Notes under the pieces: generated by a model
Seen by the model: only the letters and a program-made list of their open reading frames with translations
Database searches by the model: none
Told to the model about the DNA's origin: nothing
Made by a program: the position numbers and the translations under genes
Assembly (NCBI GenBank): GCA_031291075.1
Contig: JARLJS010000123.1
Span: forward strand, 1 to 64,000
Origin: Nevskia sp.
GTDB lineage: Bacteria > Pseudomonadota > Gammaproteobacteria > Nevskiales > Nevskiaceae
Direction: 5' to 3'
DNA length: 64,000 nt
Shown: one piece after another, positions 55,296-63,058 of the stretch
How positions within the stretch are numbered: position 1 is the first letter of the stretch
Layout of the letters: the number at the start of each line of letters is the position of its first letter

Positions 55296-55712
55296 GTGGA
55301 CTTTGAGGCCGGCCTGCCGATCCTGATCGCCTCCTTCGCCGGCGTGCTGCTGTTCAGCTGGCTGCAGCTCGAGCGGCGCATCATCGCCCACAACCTGCGG
55401 ATCTATGCCGCTACCAAGCCGGCCTCGGCGGTGACCGCCGGCCTGGAACGCACCTATTCGCGGGTGCGCAAGATGGTGCTGTGGTCGAGCCTGGCGGCAC
55501 CTTCGGTGATGGCGTTCTCCGGCCAGCTCGACGAGCACGGCGTGGCCGAGGCTTTCAGCGGCGCCCTGCAGGTGATCGCCCCGTTCACCTCGGCCTGCTT
55601 CTCCGCGGCCGTCACCTGGCTCATCATCGTCTCCGCCGTGGTCGTCCATACCGCCCATTGCCGGCTGCTGGAGCAGTTCCGCTCCACCGGCCAGCGCAAG
55701 GAATTCTGGTAA
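55296..55712 (+). CDS. Small membrane protein, unrecognised
   Basis: A 138-residue protein with hydrophobic helices at about 5-23, 63-80 and 95-120, and a basic stretch between the first two (LERRIIAHNLRIY, YSRVRKMV). The C-terminus is charged and cytoplasmic-looking. The topology resembles the DUF2721 protein at 29718, but I see no shared motif. GGGAGG lies six bases before the GTG start. It stands alone between apt and the hopanoid genes. A small hairpin (CGGTAAT-CGAA-ATTACCG, 55720-55737) follows the stop. Confidence 0.65.
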   Translation: MDFEAGLPILIASFAGVLLFSWLQLERRIIAHNLRIYAATKPASAVTAGLERTYSRVRKMVLWSSLAAPSVMAFSGQLDEHGVAEAFSGALQVIAPFTSACFSAAVTWLIIVSAVVVHTAHCRLLEQFRSTGQRKEFW

Positions 55713-55785
55713 GGAATTGCGGTAATCGAAATTACCGAAGCGGCCTGATCCCGTTCGTTTCGCCACCAGGATTGGTGCAGCGCGT

Positions 55786-55791
55786 TATAAT
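55786..55791 (+). promoter_or_regulatory. Consensus -10 box upstream of the hopanoid operon
   Basis: A perfect TATAAT lies about 90 bases before the ATG of the squalene synthase-cyclase gene. The -35 region at 17 bases spacing (CCACCA) does not match consensus, so it may need an activator or be fortuitous. Confidence 0.3.
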
Positions 55792-55880
55792 CCGGTTTGC
55801 CGCTCAGGGCGCCCCAAGGGTTTTTCGTTTCTGCTCGCACATGGCCTGTGCTTGCATCCCCCAACTTTTACGAACACGAA

Positions 55881-58800
55881 ATGACCGACTACCAACTGAC
55901 TGAGAGCTGGCGCGGTACCGCGGAGTCGTATCAGGACTTCATCCTCCCCTTGGTGTCGCGCACGTTCGCGCTGACCATCCCGCAGTTGCCGGCTCCGCTG
56001 GGCCGGGTGGTGGCCAATGCCTACCTGCTGTGCCGGGTGGCCGATACCATCGAGGACGACGTTGCTCTCAGCGCCGCGGACAAGCGCCGCTACGCGGAGG
56101 CTTTCGTCGACGTCGTCAACGGCCGCGCCGAGGCGGCGCCCCTGGCCGAGGAACTGGGCCCGCTGCTGTCGCTGGAGACTATCGCGGCCGAGCGCAACCT
56201 GGTGCGCCAGCTGCCGCTGGTGATCGAGATCCTGCGCAGCTTCCGGCCGGCGCAGCGTGGCGCCGTCGAGCGCTGCGTCGCCATCATGTGCCGCGGCATG
56301 CACCGCTTCCAGCAGAACGCCGGAGTGCAGGGGCTGGGCACGCTGCGCGACATGGACCGCTATTGCTACTACGTCGCCGGCGTGGTGGGCGAGATGCTCA
56401 CCGACCTGTTCTGCGATTTCGACCCCGCCATCGCCGCCCGCCGCGAAGCGATGACGCAGCTGGCCACCTCCTTCGGCCAGGCCCTGCAGATGACCAACAT
56501 CCTCAAGGACCAGTGGGAGGATCGCGCCCGCGGCGCCTGCTGGCTGCCGCGCGAGGTGTTCGAGCGTCATGGCGTCGACCTCGCGGGCCTGCAGGCCGGG
56601 AGCTACACGCCCGCCTACGGTGCGGCCCTGACCGAGCTGGTCGGCGTGGCCCATGCCCACCTCCGCAACGCCCTGTCCTACACCCTGGAGATCCCGGCGC
56701 AGCACACCGGCATCCGCCGGTTCTGCCTGTGGGCGCTGGGCCTGGCGGTGCTGACGCTGAAGAACATCCACCGCAAGCCCGAGTTCACCAGCGGTAACGA
56801 GATCAAGGTGTCCCGCGCCGCGGTGGCGCGCACCATCATGGTCTGCAACGTGGCCGCCAAGCGCGACGCGCTGCTGCACCGCATGTTCGATTTCGCCTGG
56901 CGCGATCTGCCGCTCACCCCCCTGGCCGGGTCCTGGCAGGCCGGTGAGAGCGGCGCCGGTGGTTGGTCGCCGTCCCCGCAGCTGGCGCTGGCCGGCGCCG
57001 CGGCCGCGTTCGACGGCGGCCCGGCCGCCGCTCCGGCAGAGTCCAACCGGCTCGAATTCCGCGGTTCGGTGCGGCAGGTGGCCGGCCTGGCACGGCCCGC
57101 CAGCTTGCGCGCGCCGGCGCCGCTCCGGCCGACGCCGGAGTTGGCAACGCCGCCGCTCGACCGCGCCGTCGACCGCGCACGCGAGGCGCTGATGGCGCTG
57201 CAGCGCGAGGACGGGCACTGGTGCTTCGAGTTCGAGACCGACTGCACCATCTCCGCCGAATACATCCTGATGATGCACTTCATCGACGAGATCGACGACG
57301 TGCTGCAAGAGAAGCTGGCCCGCTACATCCGCTCCAAGCAGCGCGTGGACACCCATGGCGGCTGGCCGCTGTACCAGGATGGCGCCATCGACCTGTCGTG
57401 CACGGTGAAGTCCTACTATGCCCTGAAGGCGGCCGGCGATTCCGCCGACGCGCCGCACATGCGCCGCGCCCGCGAGGTGATCCTGTCCCTGGGCGGCGCG
57501 GCCAAGAGCAACGTCTTCACCCGCATCCTGCTGGCCATGTTCGAGCAGGTGCCGTGGCGCGCCGCGCCGTACGTGCCGGTGGAGATCATGCTGTTCCCGA
57601 AATGGGCGCCGTTCCACCTGGACAAGGTGTCCTACTGGGCGCGCGCCACCATGGTGCCGCTGTTCATCCTGTGCTCGCTCAAGGCCAAGGCCAGGAATCC
57701 GCGCGGCGTCCACGTGCGCGAGTTGTTCGTCACGCCGCCCGAGGAGGAGCGCCACTACTTCTCCAGCGAAGGCTTCGTCAACAAGCTGTTCCAGGTGCTG
57801 GATAACGTCGGCCGCGCCTGCGATCCGCTGATCCCGAAGTCGCTGCGCGCCAGGGCGATCCGCAAGGCCGAGCAGTGGTTCCTGCCGCGCCTCAACGGCG
57901 AGGACGGCCTCGGCGCGATCTTTCCGCCGATGGTCAACGCGCTGGAGGCGATGGACCTGCTGGGCTACCCGAAGGACCACCCGGCCCGCGCCACCTGCCT
58001 GAAGTCGCTGCAGAAGCTGGTGGTGCAGCGCGCCGACGGCACGGCGTTCTGCCAGCCCTGCGTGTCTCCGGTGTGGGATACCGGCTGGAGCGCGATGGCC
58101 CTGCTGCGCGCGGCGGACGACCAGCGGACCCGCGACGCGGTGACGCGCGCGCTGCAGTGGCTGGTGCCGCTGCAGGAATTGGAGCTGAAAGGCGACTGGG
58201 CGGTCAACGCGCCGGACCTGGCGCCGGGCGGCTGGGCCTTCCAGTACGCCAACGGCTACTACCCGGACCTGGACGACACCGCCATGGTGGCCGGCCTCAT
58301 GCACGTCGCCCGCAAGGGTGAGTACAACGAGCGCATCGAGCGTGCGGCCGACTGGCTGGTGGGGATGCAGTCCGACAACGGCGGCTTCGCCGCTTTCGAC
58401 CGCAACAACACCTGCTACTACATCAATCACATCCCGTTCGCCGACCACGGCGCCATGCTCGATCCGCCGACCGAGGATGTGTCCGGCCGCGTGCTGGCCT
58501 GCCTGGGCGTGCTCAAGCGCGACAAGGACCGCGAGGCGATCCGCCGCTGCGTCGATTACCTGAAGCAGGCGCAGCTGCCGGACGGTTCCTTCTGGGGCCG
58601 TTGGGGCACCAACTACGTCTACGGCACCTGGTCGGTGCTGGCCGGCCTGGCACTGGTGGGCGAGGATCTGAAGCAGCCGTGGATCCGCAAGTCGATCGAC
58701 TGGCTCAAGTCGAAGCAGCACGCCGACGGCGGTTGGGGTGAAACCAACGACAGTTACGAGTATCCCCAGCTGCGCGGCAGCAACGGCGGCGTCAGCACCT

Positions 58801-59042
58801 CGCATTCCACCGCCTGGGCCCTGCTGGGCCTGCTGGCGGCCGGCGAGCACCGCTCCGACACGGTACGGCGCGGCATTGACTGGCTGGTCGCCAACCAGGG
58901 CGATAACGGGTTGTGGCAGAACCCGAGCTACAACGCGCCGGGATTCCCGCGCGTGTTCTATCTCAAGTACCACGGCTACGACGCCTACTTCCCGCTGTGG
59001 GCCCTGACCCGCTACCGGCAGCTGATGGCGCGCAACGCCTGA
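55881..59042 (+). CDS. Fused squalene synthase-type domain and squalene-hopene cyclase
   Basis: One uninterrupted 1053-residue frame. Residues about 8-340 are a squalene/phytoene synthase fold with both diphosphate-Mg motifs, DTIEDD (about 55) and DQWED (about 210-214), plus RYCYYVAGVVGE, a pattern nearer single-step squalene synthase than HpnC/HpnD. A Pro/Ala/Gly-rich linker (about 345-425) follows. Residues 425-1050 are a complete class II triterpene cyclase: the acid motif DLDDTA (about 795) and at least five QW repeats (LQREDGHW, MQSDNGGF, QLPDGSFW, KQHADGGW, NQGDNGLW). It could convert two farnesyl diphosphates to squalene (NADPH-dependent) and squalene to hopene at the inner membrane. 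ATG 55881 begins the conserved MTDYQLTESW, though its ribosome site is weak. hpnG follows at once. Confidence 0.9.
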   Translation: MTDYQLTESWRGTAESYQDFILPLVSRTFALTIPQLPAPLGRVVANAYLLCRVADTIEDDVALSAADKRRYAEAFVDVVNGRAEAAPLAEELGPLLSLETIAAERNLVRQLPLVIEILRSFRPAQRGAVERCVAIMCRGMHRFQQNAGVQGLGTLRDMDRYCYYVAGVVGEMLTDLFCDFDPAIAARREAMTQLATSFGQALQMTNILKDQWEDRARGACWLPREVFERHGVDLAGLQAGSYTPAYGAALTELVGVAHAHLRNALSYTLEIPAQHTGIRRFCLWALGLAVLTLKNIHRKPEFTSGNEIKVSRAAVARTIMVCNVAAKRDALLHRMFDFAWRDLPLTPLAGSWQAGESGAGGWSPSPQLALAGAAAAFDGGPAAAPAESNRLEFRGSVRQVAGLARPASLRAPAPLRPTPELATPPLDRAVDRAREALMALQREDGHWCFEFETDCTISAEYILMMHFIDEIDDVLQEKLARYIRSKQRVDTHGGWPLYQDGAIDLSCTVKSYYALKAAGDSADAPHMRRAREVILSLGGAAKSNVFTRILLAMFEQVPWRAAPYVPVEIMLFPKWAPFHLDKVSYWARATMVPLFILCSLKAKARNPRGVHVRELFVTPPEEERHYFSSEGFVNKLFQVLDNVGRACDPLIPKSLRARAIRKAEQWFLPRLNGEDGLGAIFPPMVNALEAMDLLGYPKDHPARATCLKSLQKLVVQRADGTAFCQPCVSPVWDTGWSAMALLRAADDQRTRDAVTRALQWLVPLQELELKGDWAVNAPDLAPGGWAFQYANGYYPDLDDTAMVAGLMHVARKGEYNERIERAADWLVGMQSDNGGFAAFDRNNTCYYINHIPFADHGAMLDPPTEDVSGRVLACLGVLKRDKDREAIRRCVDYLKQAQLPDGSFWGRWGTNYVYGTWSVLAGLALVGEDLKQPWIRKSIDWLKSKQHADGGWGETNDSYEYPQLRGSNGGVSTSHSTAWALLGLLAAGEHRSDTVRRGIDWLVANQGDNGLWQNPSYNAPGFPRVFYLKYHGYDAYFPLWALTRYRQLMARNA

Positions 59043-59792
59043 GTGGCCGGGGTCGGGGTGGTGGTCGCGCTCGCCGCCGAGGCGGGCGTGCTGGCTGGGC
59101 GTCGGCTGCGGCCGGGAATGGTGGAGCGGCTTGAGGCCGGCGTGCTGGTCCAGCTCTGCGGCATGGGACCGGCCGCAGCGGCCGCCGCCGCCCAGGCCCT
59201 GGCGGATGCCGGCGCGTCCGCTCTGGCGGTGTTCGGCGTGGCCGGCGCGCTCGATCCCGGCTTCGCACCCGGCACCCTGCTATGCCCGGCACAGATCGTC
59301 GCCGAGGATGGCGACCACTACGCGGTGGATTCCGCCTGGCGCTTCCGACTGGCGGGCCGTCTCGGTGAATCCTTGAGCGACCGCACGCTGCTGACGGTGC
59401 GCCTGCCGCTGCTCACCCCACAAGCCAAGGCCGAGGCGCAGCGCCGTTTCGACGCCGTCGCAGTGGACATGGAAAGCGCCGCGGTGGCCGGGGTGGCGCG
59501 CTCGCGCGGCCTGCCGCTGCTGGTGCTGCGCGCCATCGCCGACGGCGCCGGCGACAGCATCCCAGGACCGTTGGCCGATGCCATCGACCGCTGGGGCCGG
59601 GCGCGTCCTCTCGCAGTGGCTGCCGCGCTATTGCGCCAACCGCCAATGCTGCTCCGCCTGCCGCGCTTGGCCGGCACCATGAACCGGGCGACCGTGGCGC
59701 TGCGCAGTGCAATTCGTGCGAGCGGTGCCGATCTGGCCTATGGCCCGGCATCGCATCTCGCCAATGAAGCAAACCAGGCAGTCCGCGAATGA
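59043..59792 (+). CDS. hpnG: Hopanoid-associated phosphorylase HpnG
   Basis: HpnG removes adenine from adenosylhopane to give phosphoribosylhopane, a step to bacteriohopanetetrol and its derivatives. The 249 residues have the nucleoside-phosphorylase fold (CGMGPAAAA; GVAGALDPGFAPG; VDMESAAVAG). The GTG start immediately follows the cyclase stop with no gap, so translation is coupled. The last codons and the stop lie in the left arm of a palindromic repeat, so the extreme C-terminus (AVRE) is repeat-derived. HpnH, which makes adenosylhopane, is not in the window. Confidence 0.88.
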   Translation: MAGVGVVVALAAEAGVLAGRRLRPGMVERLEAGVLVQLCGMGPAAAAAAAQALADAGASALAVFGVAGALDPGFAPGTLLCPAQIVAEDGDHYAVDSAWRFRLAGRLGESLSDRTLLTVRLPLLTPQAKAEAQRRFDAVAVDMESAAVAGVARSRGLPLLVLRAIADGAGDSIPGPLADAIDRWGRARPLAVAAALLRQPPMLLRLPRLAGTMNRATVALRSAIRASGADLAYGPASHLANEANQAVRE

Positions 59793-59861
59793 ACGCAAAT
59801 AAACGCAAATGAAATCCAAGACCCGCTTTTTATTTGCGTTTATTTGCGTTTATTTGCGGAC
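59780..59861. repeat. Dispersed palindromic repeat, copy 2 (CGCAAATRAA units)
   Basis: The left arm (59780-59810) is AGTCCGCGAAT-GAACGCAAAT-AAACGCAAAT and the right arm (59832-59861) is ATTTGCGTTT-ATTTGCGTTT-ATTTGCGGAC, with a 21-base loop. It matches copy 1 at 46578 unit for unit. It begins inside hpnG, supplying its stop, and ends 10 bases before the hpnA ATG. Confidence 0.85.
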
Positions 59862-59870
59862 CCTCCCGGA

Positions 59871-60878
59871 ATGACCGACAGCTCCGTCAAAACCCTGGCC
59901 CTGGTCACCGGCGCCACCGGCTTCGTCGGCTCGGCGGTGGTGCGCCGCCTGCTCGACGAGGGCCTGGCGGTGCGCGTGCTGGCGCGTCCCGGCTCCGATC
60001 GCCGCAACCTCGCCGGACTGGAGCTGGAAGTGGCGGAGGGCGACCTCAACGACGCGGCCTCGCTGCGGTCCGCCTGCGCCGGGTGCGCGGCGCTGTTCCA
60101 CGTCGCCGCCGACTACCGCACCTGGGCCCCCAAGCCGGAGGAGCTGTACCGCGCCAACGTCGAGGGCACGCGCTCGCTGCTGCTGGCGGCGCGCGATGCC
60201 GGCGTGCAGCGCATCGTCTACACCAGCAGCGTGGCCGTGCTCGGCATCCCCAAGGACGGCACGCCGGGCGACGAGGACACGCCGGTCAGCGTGGCCGACA
60301 TGATCGGCCACTACAAGCGCTCCAAGTACCTGGCCGAGGAGGCGGTACGCGAACTGGCCGGCGCCGGCCTGCCGGTGGTGATCGTCAACCCCTCCACCCC
60401 GATCGGCCCGCGCGACCTCAAGCCCACGCCGACCGGCCGCATCGTGCTCGACGCCGCGGCCGGCAAGATGCCGGCCTACGTCGACACCGGCCTCAACATC
60501 GTGCACGTCGACGACGTCGCCATGGGCCATTGGCTGGCCTATAGCAAGGGCGCCGCCGGCCGGCGCTACGTGCTGGGCGGCACCGATATGACCCTGCGCG
60601 AAATCCTCGCCGTGATCGCCGACATCGTCGGCCGCAAGCCGCCCGCGATCCGGCTGCCGCATGCGGCGGTGATGCCGGTCGCGTACGTGGCGGAAGCCTT
60701 CGCCCGCCTCACCGGGGTGGCCCCGGTGGCGACGGTGGAGGAGGTGCGGATGTCGAAGAAGCACATGTTCTTTTCCAGCGCGCGGGCGCAGCGCGAACTG
60801 GGCTATACCATCCGGCCGCCGCGGCAGGCGCTGGAGGACGCGGTGCGGTGGTATCGGGAGAATGGGTATCTGCGGTAG
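59871..60878 (+). CDS. hpnA: Hopanoid-associated sugar epimerase HpnA
   Basis: A 335-residue extended-SDR protein (NAD-dependent epimerase/dehydratase type): VTGATGFVGSAV at the nucleotide site, FHVAADYRTW, YTSSVAVLG, catalytic YKRSK and NPSTPIGPRD. HpnA is found in hopanoid clusters and is thought to modify the sugar-derived side chain. The track starts at 59844 with residues from the repeat (RLFADPPG); ATG 59871 is the natural start. A repeat lies between it and hpnG, so joint transcription is likely but not certain. The region after it holds a REP-like element. Confidence 0.88.
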   Translation: MTDSSVKTLALVTGATGFVGSAVVRRLLDEGLAVRVLARPGSDRRNLAGLELEVAEGDLNDAASLRSACAGCAALFHVAADYRTWAPKPEELYRANVEGTRSLLLAARDAGVQRIVYTSSVAVLGIPKDGTPGDEDTPVSVADMIGHYKRSKYLAEEAVRELAGAGLPVVIVNPSTPIGPRDLKPTPTGRIVLDAAAGKMPAYVDTGLNIVHVDDVAMGHWLAYSKGAAGRRYVLGGTDMTLREILAVIADIVGRKPPAIRLPHAAVMPVAYVAEAFARLTGVAPVATVEEVRMSKKHMFFSSARAQRELGYTIRPPRQALEDAVRWYRENGYLR

Positions 60879-60909
60879 GGTGTTTGTCATCGTTCCCGCG
60901 GAAGCCCCG

Positions 60910-60938
60910 GTAGGGCGGGCAAAGCGCAGCGTGCCCAC
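60910..60938. repeat. REP-like element downstream of hpnA
   Basis: GTAGGGCGGGC-AAAGCGCAGC-GTGCCCAC shares its first 11 bases with both ends of the element at 4526 and can fold through GGGCA/TGCCC. The form with an internal AAAGCGCAGCG is a familiar REP type in proteobacterial intergenic regions. It lies 32 bases after the hpnA stop. Confidence 0.5.
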
Positions 60939-61022
60939 GCGGTTGGCGGCGGTCTCAAACTCTCGCGGCACGCGGTTCGCGTGGTGACGGTTCCCGCGAA
61001 GCACACACCACGGTATCAACGT

Positions 61023-61715
61023 ATGCGAGGAATCCTGCCGGGAGCACTCATAGGCACTGTGCTCATACTCTGCTTGGTCGCTTGCAGTGCGGCCCCGGTA
61101 GAGACGGCCTCCGCTCCAACGACGCCCACCGACGCCCCGCAGCCCCCCGCCACCATCTACGTCCTCCGCCGCGGCTGGCATACCGACCTGGTGCTGTCGG
61201 TGGATGAGCTACGTGGTCCCGTCGCAACGCTGGGCCCGGCATTCCCCGGCGCCCGCTACCTGATCTTCGGCTTCGGCGACCGCCAGTACATGCTGGCCAC
61301 CCACCGCAACCTCGGGCACCTGCTGCTGGCGCCGCTGCCGGGGGCGGGGATCTTGCTCATCACCGGCTTGCGCGATGCGCCGGCCGAGGTGTACGGCGCG
61401 GAGCACGTGCAAGCGCTTTCGCTCGGTCCGGCGCAGCTGGCGGCGCTCGACGCCTTCCTCTGGCAATCGCTGGAGCCGGACGGCGACGGTACCGTGCATC
61501 CGTACATGCAGGGCAACTACGCCGGCAACGTCTACTACTCCTCCAGCAAGACTTACGACGGTCTCTACACCTGCAACACCTGGACTGCGGAAGCGCTGAA
61601 GAGCGGCGGGTTGCCGGTACGCAGCGCCGGCGTCCTGTTTGCTGGGCAGGTGTGGGATCAGGCGCAGGCCGTTTCGCGCCGGTCGGAAGCCGAAGGTGCG
61701 ACGCCAAGGGACTGA
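61023..61715 (+). CDS. DUF2459-like lipoprotein
   Basis: A 230-residue protein with a lipoprotein signal peptide (ILCLVAC) and a Pro/Thr-rich spacer, then the conserved pattern VLRRGWHTDLVL, IFGFGDRQYML and YTCNTWTAEALKSGGLP. The His in GWHTD and the Cys in TCNTW are reminiscent of a papain-like (NlpC-type) pair, but that is only a resemblance. Function is unknown. ATG 61023 starts the signal; the track's GTG at 60981 would add 14 residues. It stands alone. Confidence 0.75.
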   Translation: MRGILPGALIGTVLILCLVACSAAPVETASAPTTPTDAPQPPATIYVLRRGWHTDLVLSVDELRGPVATLGPAFPGARYLIFGFGDRQYMLATHRNLGHLLLAPLPGAGILLITGLRDAPAEVYGAEHVQALSLGPAQLAALDAFLWQSLEPDGDGTVHPYMQGNYAGNVYYSSSKTYDGLYTCNTWTAEALKSGGLPVRSAGVLFAGQVWDQAQAVSRRSEAEGATPRD

Positions 61716-61996
61716 AAATCGGTCACTTTTTCGGCAGTGGGAGCCCTAAAGATCTCGATATGGGCATATACTTCGACGGACGGGAGTGGGAATTTCGTCG
61801 CGGTCTGGCAAAGCGTTCTGCACAACGCTTCCGGCATCTCGGGGCAGCTGTTCATCGCACCGTAGCGGGACGCACCCCGCATCTGCGTCAACTGTGCACT
61901 AGCTCACGCCATTTGCGCGCCTGCTGCGTATCCTGCTCGGGACACAAGAGCAGGTGGGTGCGTAGGCGCGCGCCGTGCCTGCGGAGGGGGGAGCGC

Positions 61997-63058
61997 ATGT
62001 TCGGATCCGAGATCCTGGAAATCGCCATCGGGCTGTCGTTCATTTACCTGGTGCTCGCCACGGTATGCTCGGCTTTCCGCGAGCTGCTGGAAGCGGCGAT
62101 CAAGACCCGCGCGGTGGGCCTGTACAGCGGCCTGTGCGAGTTGTTCCAGGATCCGCAGGGCAGCGGCCTGGTCAAGGCGTTCTACGAGCATCCCCTGATC
62201 AACGGGCTGTACTTCGGCGACTACGTCGCGCCGGCGGTGCGCGGCAGGCTGTTGTCCTGGCTGCCCCGCTTTGGAGGCCAGCTGCCTTCCTACATTCCGT
62301 CGAAGAGCTTTTCCGTCGCGCTGCTCGATCTGATGATCCGCGGCGGCGGGCCGCACGCGGCCTCGGCGCCTCTCCTGGACGGCGCCCCCCTGACCATGGC
62401 CGGCCTGCGCAGCGCCGCGCTCTCGATCCAGAACGAGCCGGTGCGGCGGGCGCTGAGCGCGGCCATCGACAATGCCGGCAACGATATCGAGCAGGTGAAG
62501 AAGCAGCTTGAGGCCTGGTTCGACGCCTCGATGGAGCGTGTCTCGGGCTGGTACAAGCGGCAGACGCAGCTGGTGGTGTTCGGGCTCGCCATCCTGGTGA
62601 CCCTGGGCATCAATGTCGACACCCTGGCCCTGATCGGCCATCTCAGTTACAACGATTCGGCCCGCAAGGCCCTGGTGGCCCAGGCCGAAACGGCGCAGCA
62701 GGCGAATCCCAAGGCGCTGGACGAGGCCGGCGCCAAGGCGCAGCTGGATGCGCTGCGTCCGTTGCAGCTTCCGATCGGCTGGCAGGGGACGGAAACGGTG
62801 ACGGCGACCAGCGTGGCGGAGCACATCCCCGGCTGGCTGCTCACCGCCTTTGCCGTGTCGCTGGGGGCACCGTTCTGGTTCGACCTGCTGGGCAAGCTGG
62901 TTTCCCTGCGTGCCACCCTGAAGCCGAAGCAGGACCCCGGCTCCTCCCCGGCACCGGCTGCGGCGCCGCCGGCGACCGCCGCCACGGCGCCGGAGCAGCC
63001 GGACACGTTCGTGTCGCACCGCTGGGCGGCGGGGGACCCGCAGGAAGGCGTTCTGTGA
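61997..63058 (+). CDS. Membrane protein, unrecognised, coupled to an M15 peptidase gene
   Basis: A 353-residue protein with hydrophobic helices at about 6-25, 193-212 and 279-300, and long soluble parts between (about 30-190 and 220-275). The N-terminus (EILEIAIGLSFIYLVLATVCSAFRE) places an acidic/Arg pair within the first helix end, a pattern I associate with uncharacterised bacterial membrane proteins but cannot name. The Ala/Pro-rich C-terminal tail looks disordered. ATG 61997 follows GGAGGGGGGAG; the track's start at 61652 lies in the previous gene's shadow. The 281 bases before it show nothing else. It overlaps the next gene by four bases. Confidence 0.75.
   Translation: MFGSEILEIAIGLSFIYLVLATVCSAFRELLEAAIKTRAVGLYSGLCELFQDPQGSGLVKAFYEHPLINGLYFGDYVAPAVRGRLLSWLPRFGGQLPSYIPSKSFSVALLDLMIRGGGPHAASAPLLDGAPLTMAGLRSAALSIQNEPVRRALSAAIDNAGNDIEQVKKQLEAWFDASMERVSGWYKRQTQLVVFGLAILVTLGINVDTLALIGHLSYNDSARKALVAQAETAQQANPKALDEAGAKAQLDALRPLQLPIGWQGTETVTATSVAEHIPGWLLTAFAVSLGAPFWFDLLGKLVSLRATLKPKQDPGSSPAPAAAPPATAATAPEQPDTFVSHRWAAGDPQEGVL

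Noticed and set aside
61716-61996. Coding sequence in the gap before the membrane protein
   Set aside because: The open frame is only an upstream extension of the 61997 gene without family resemblance; a strong ribosome site marks 61997.
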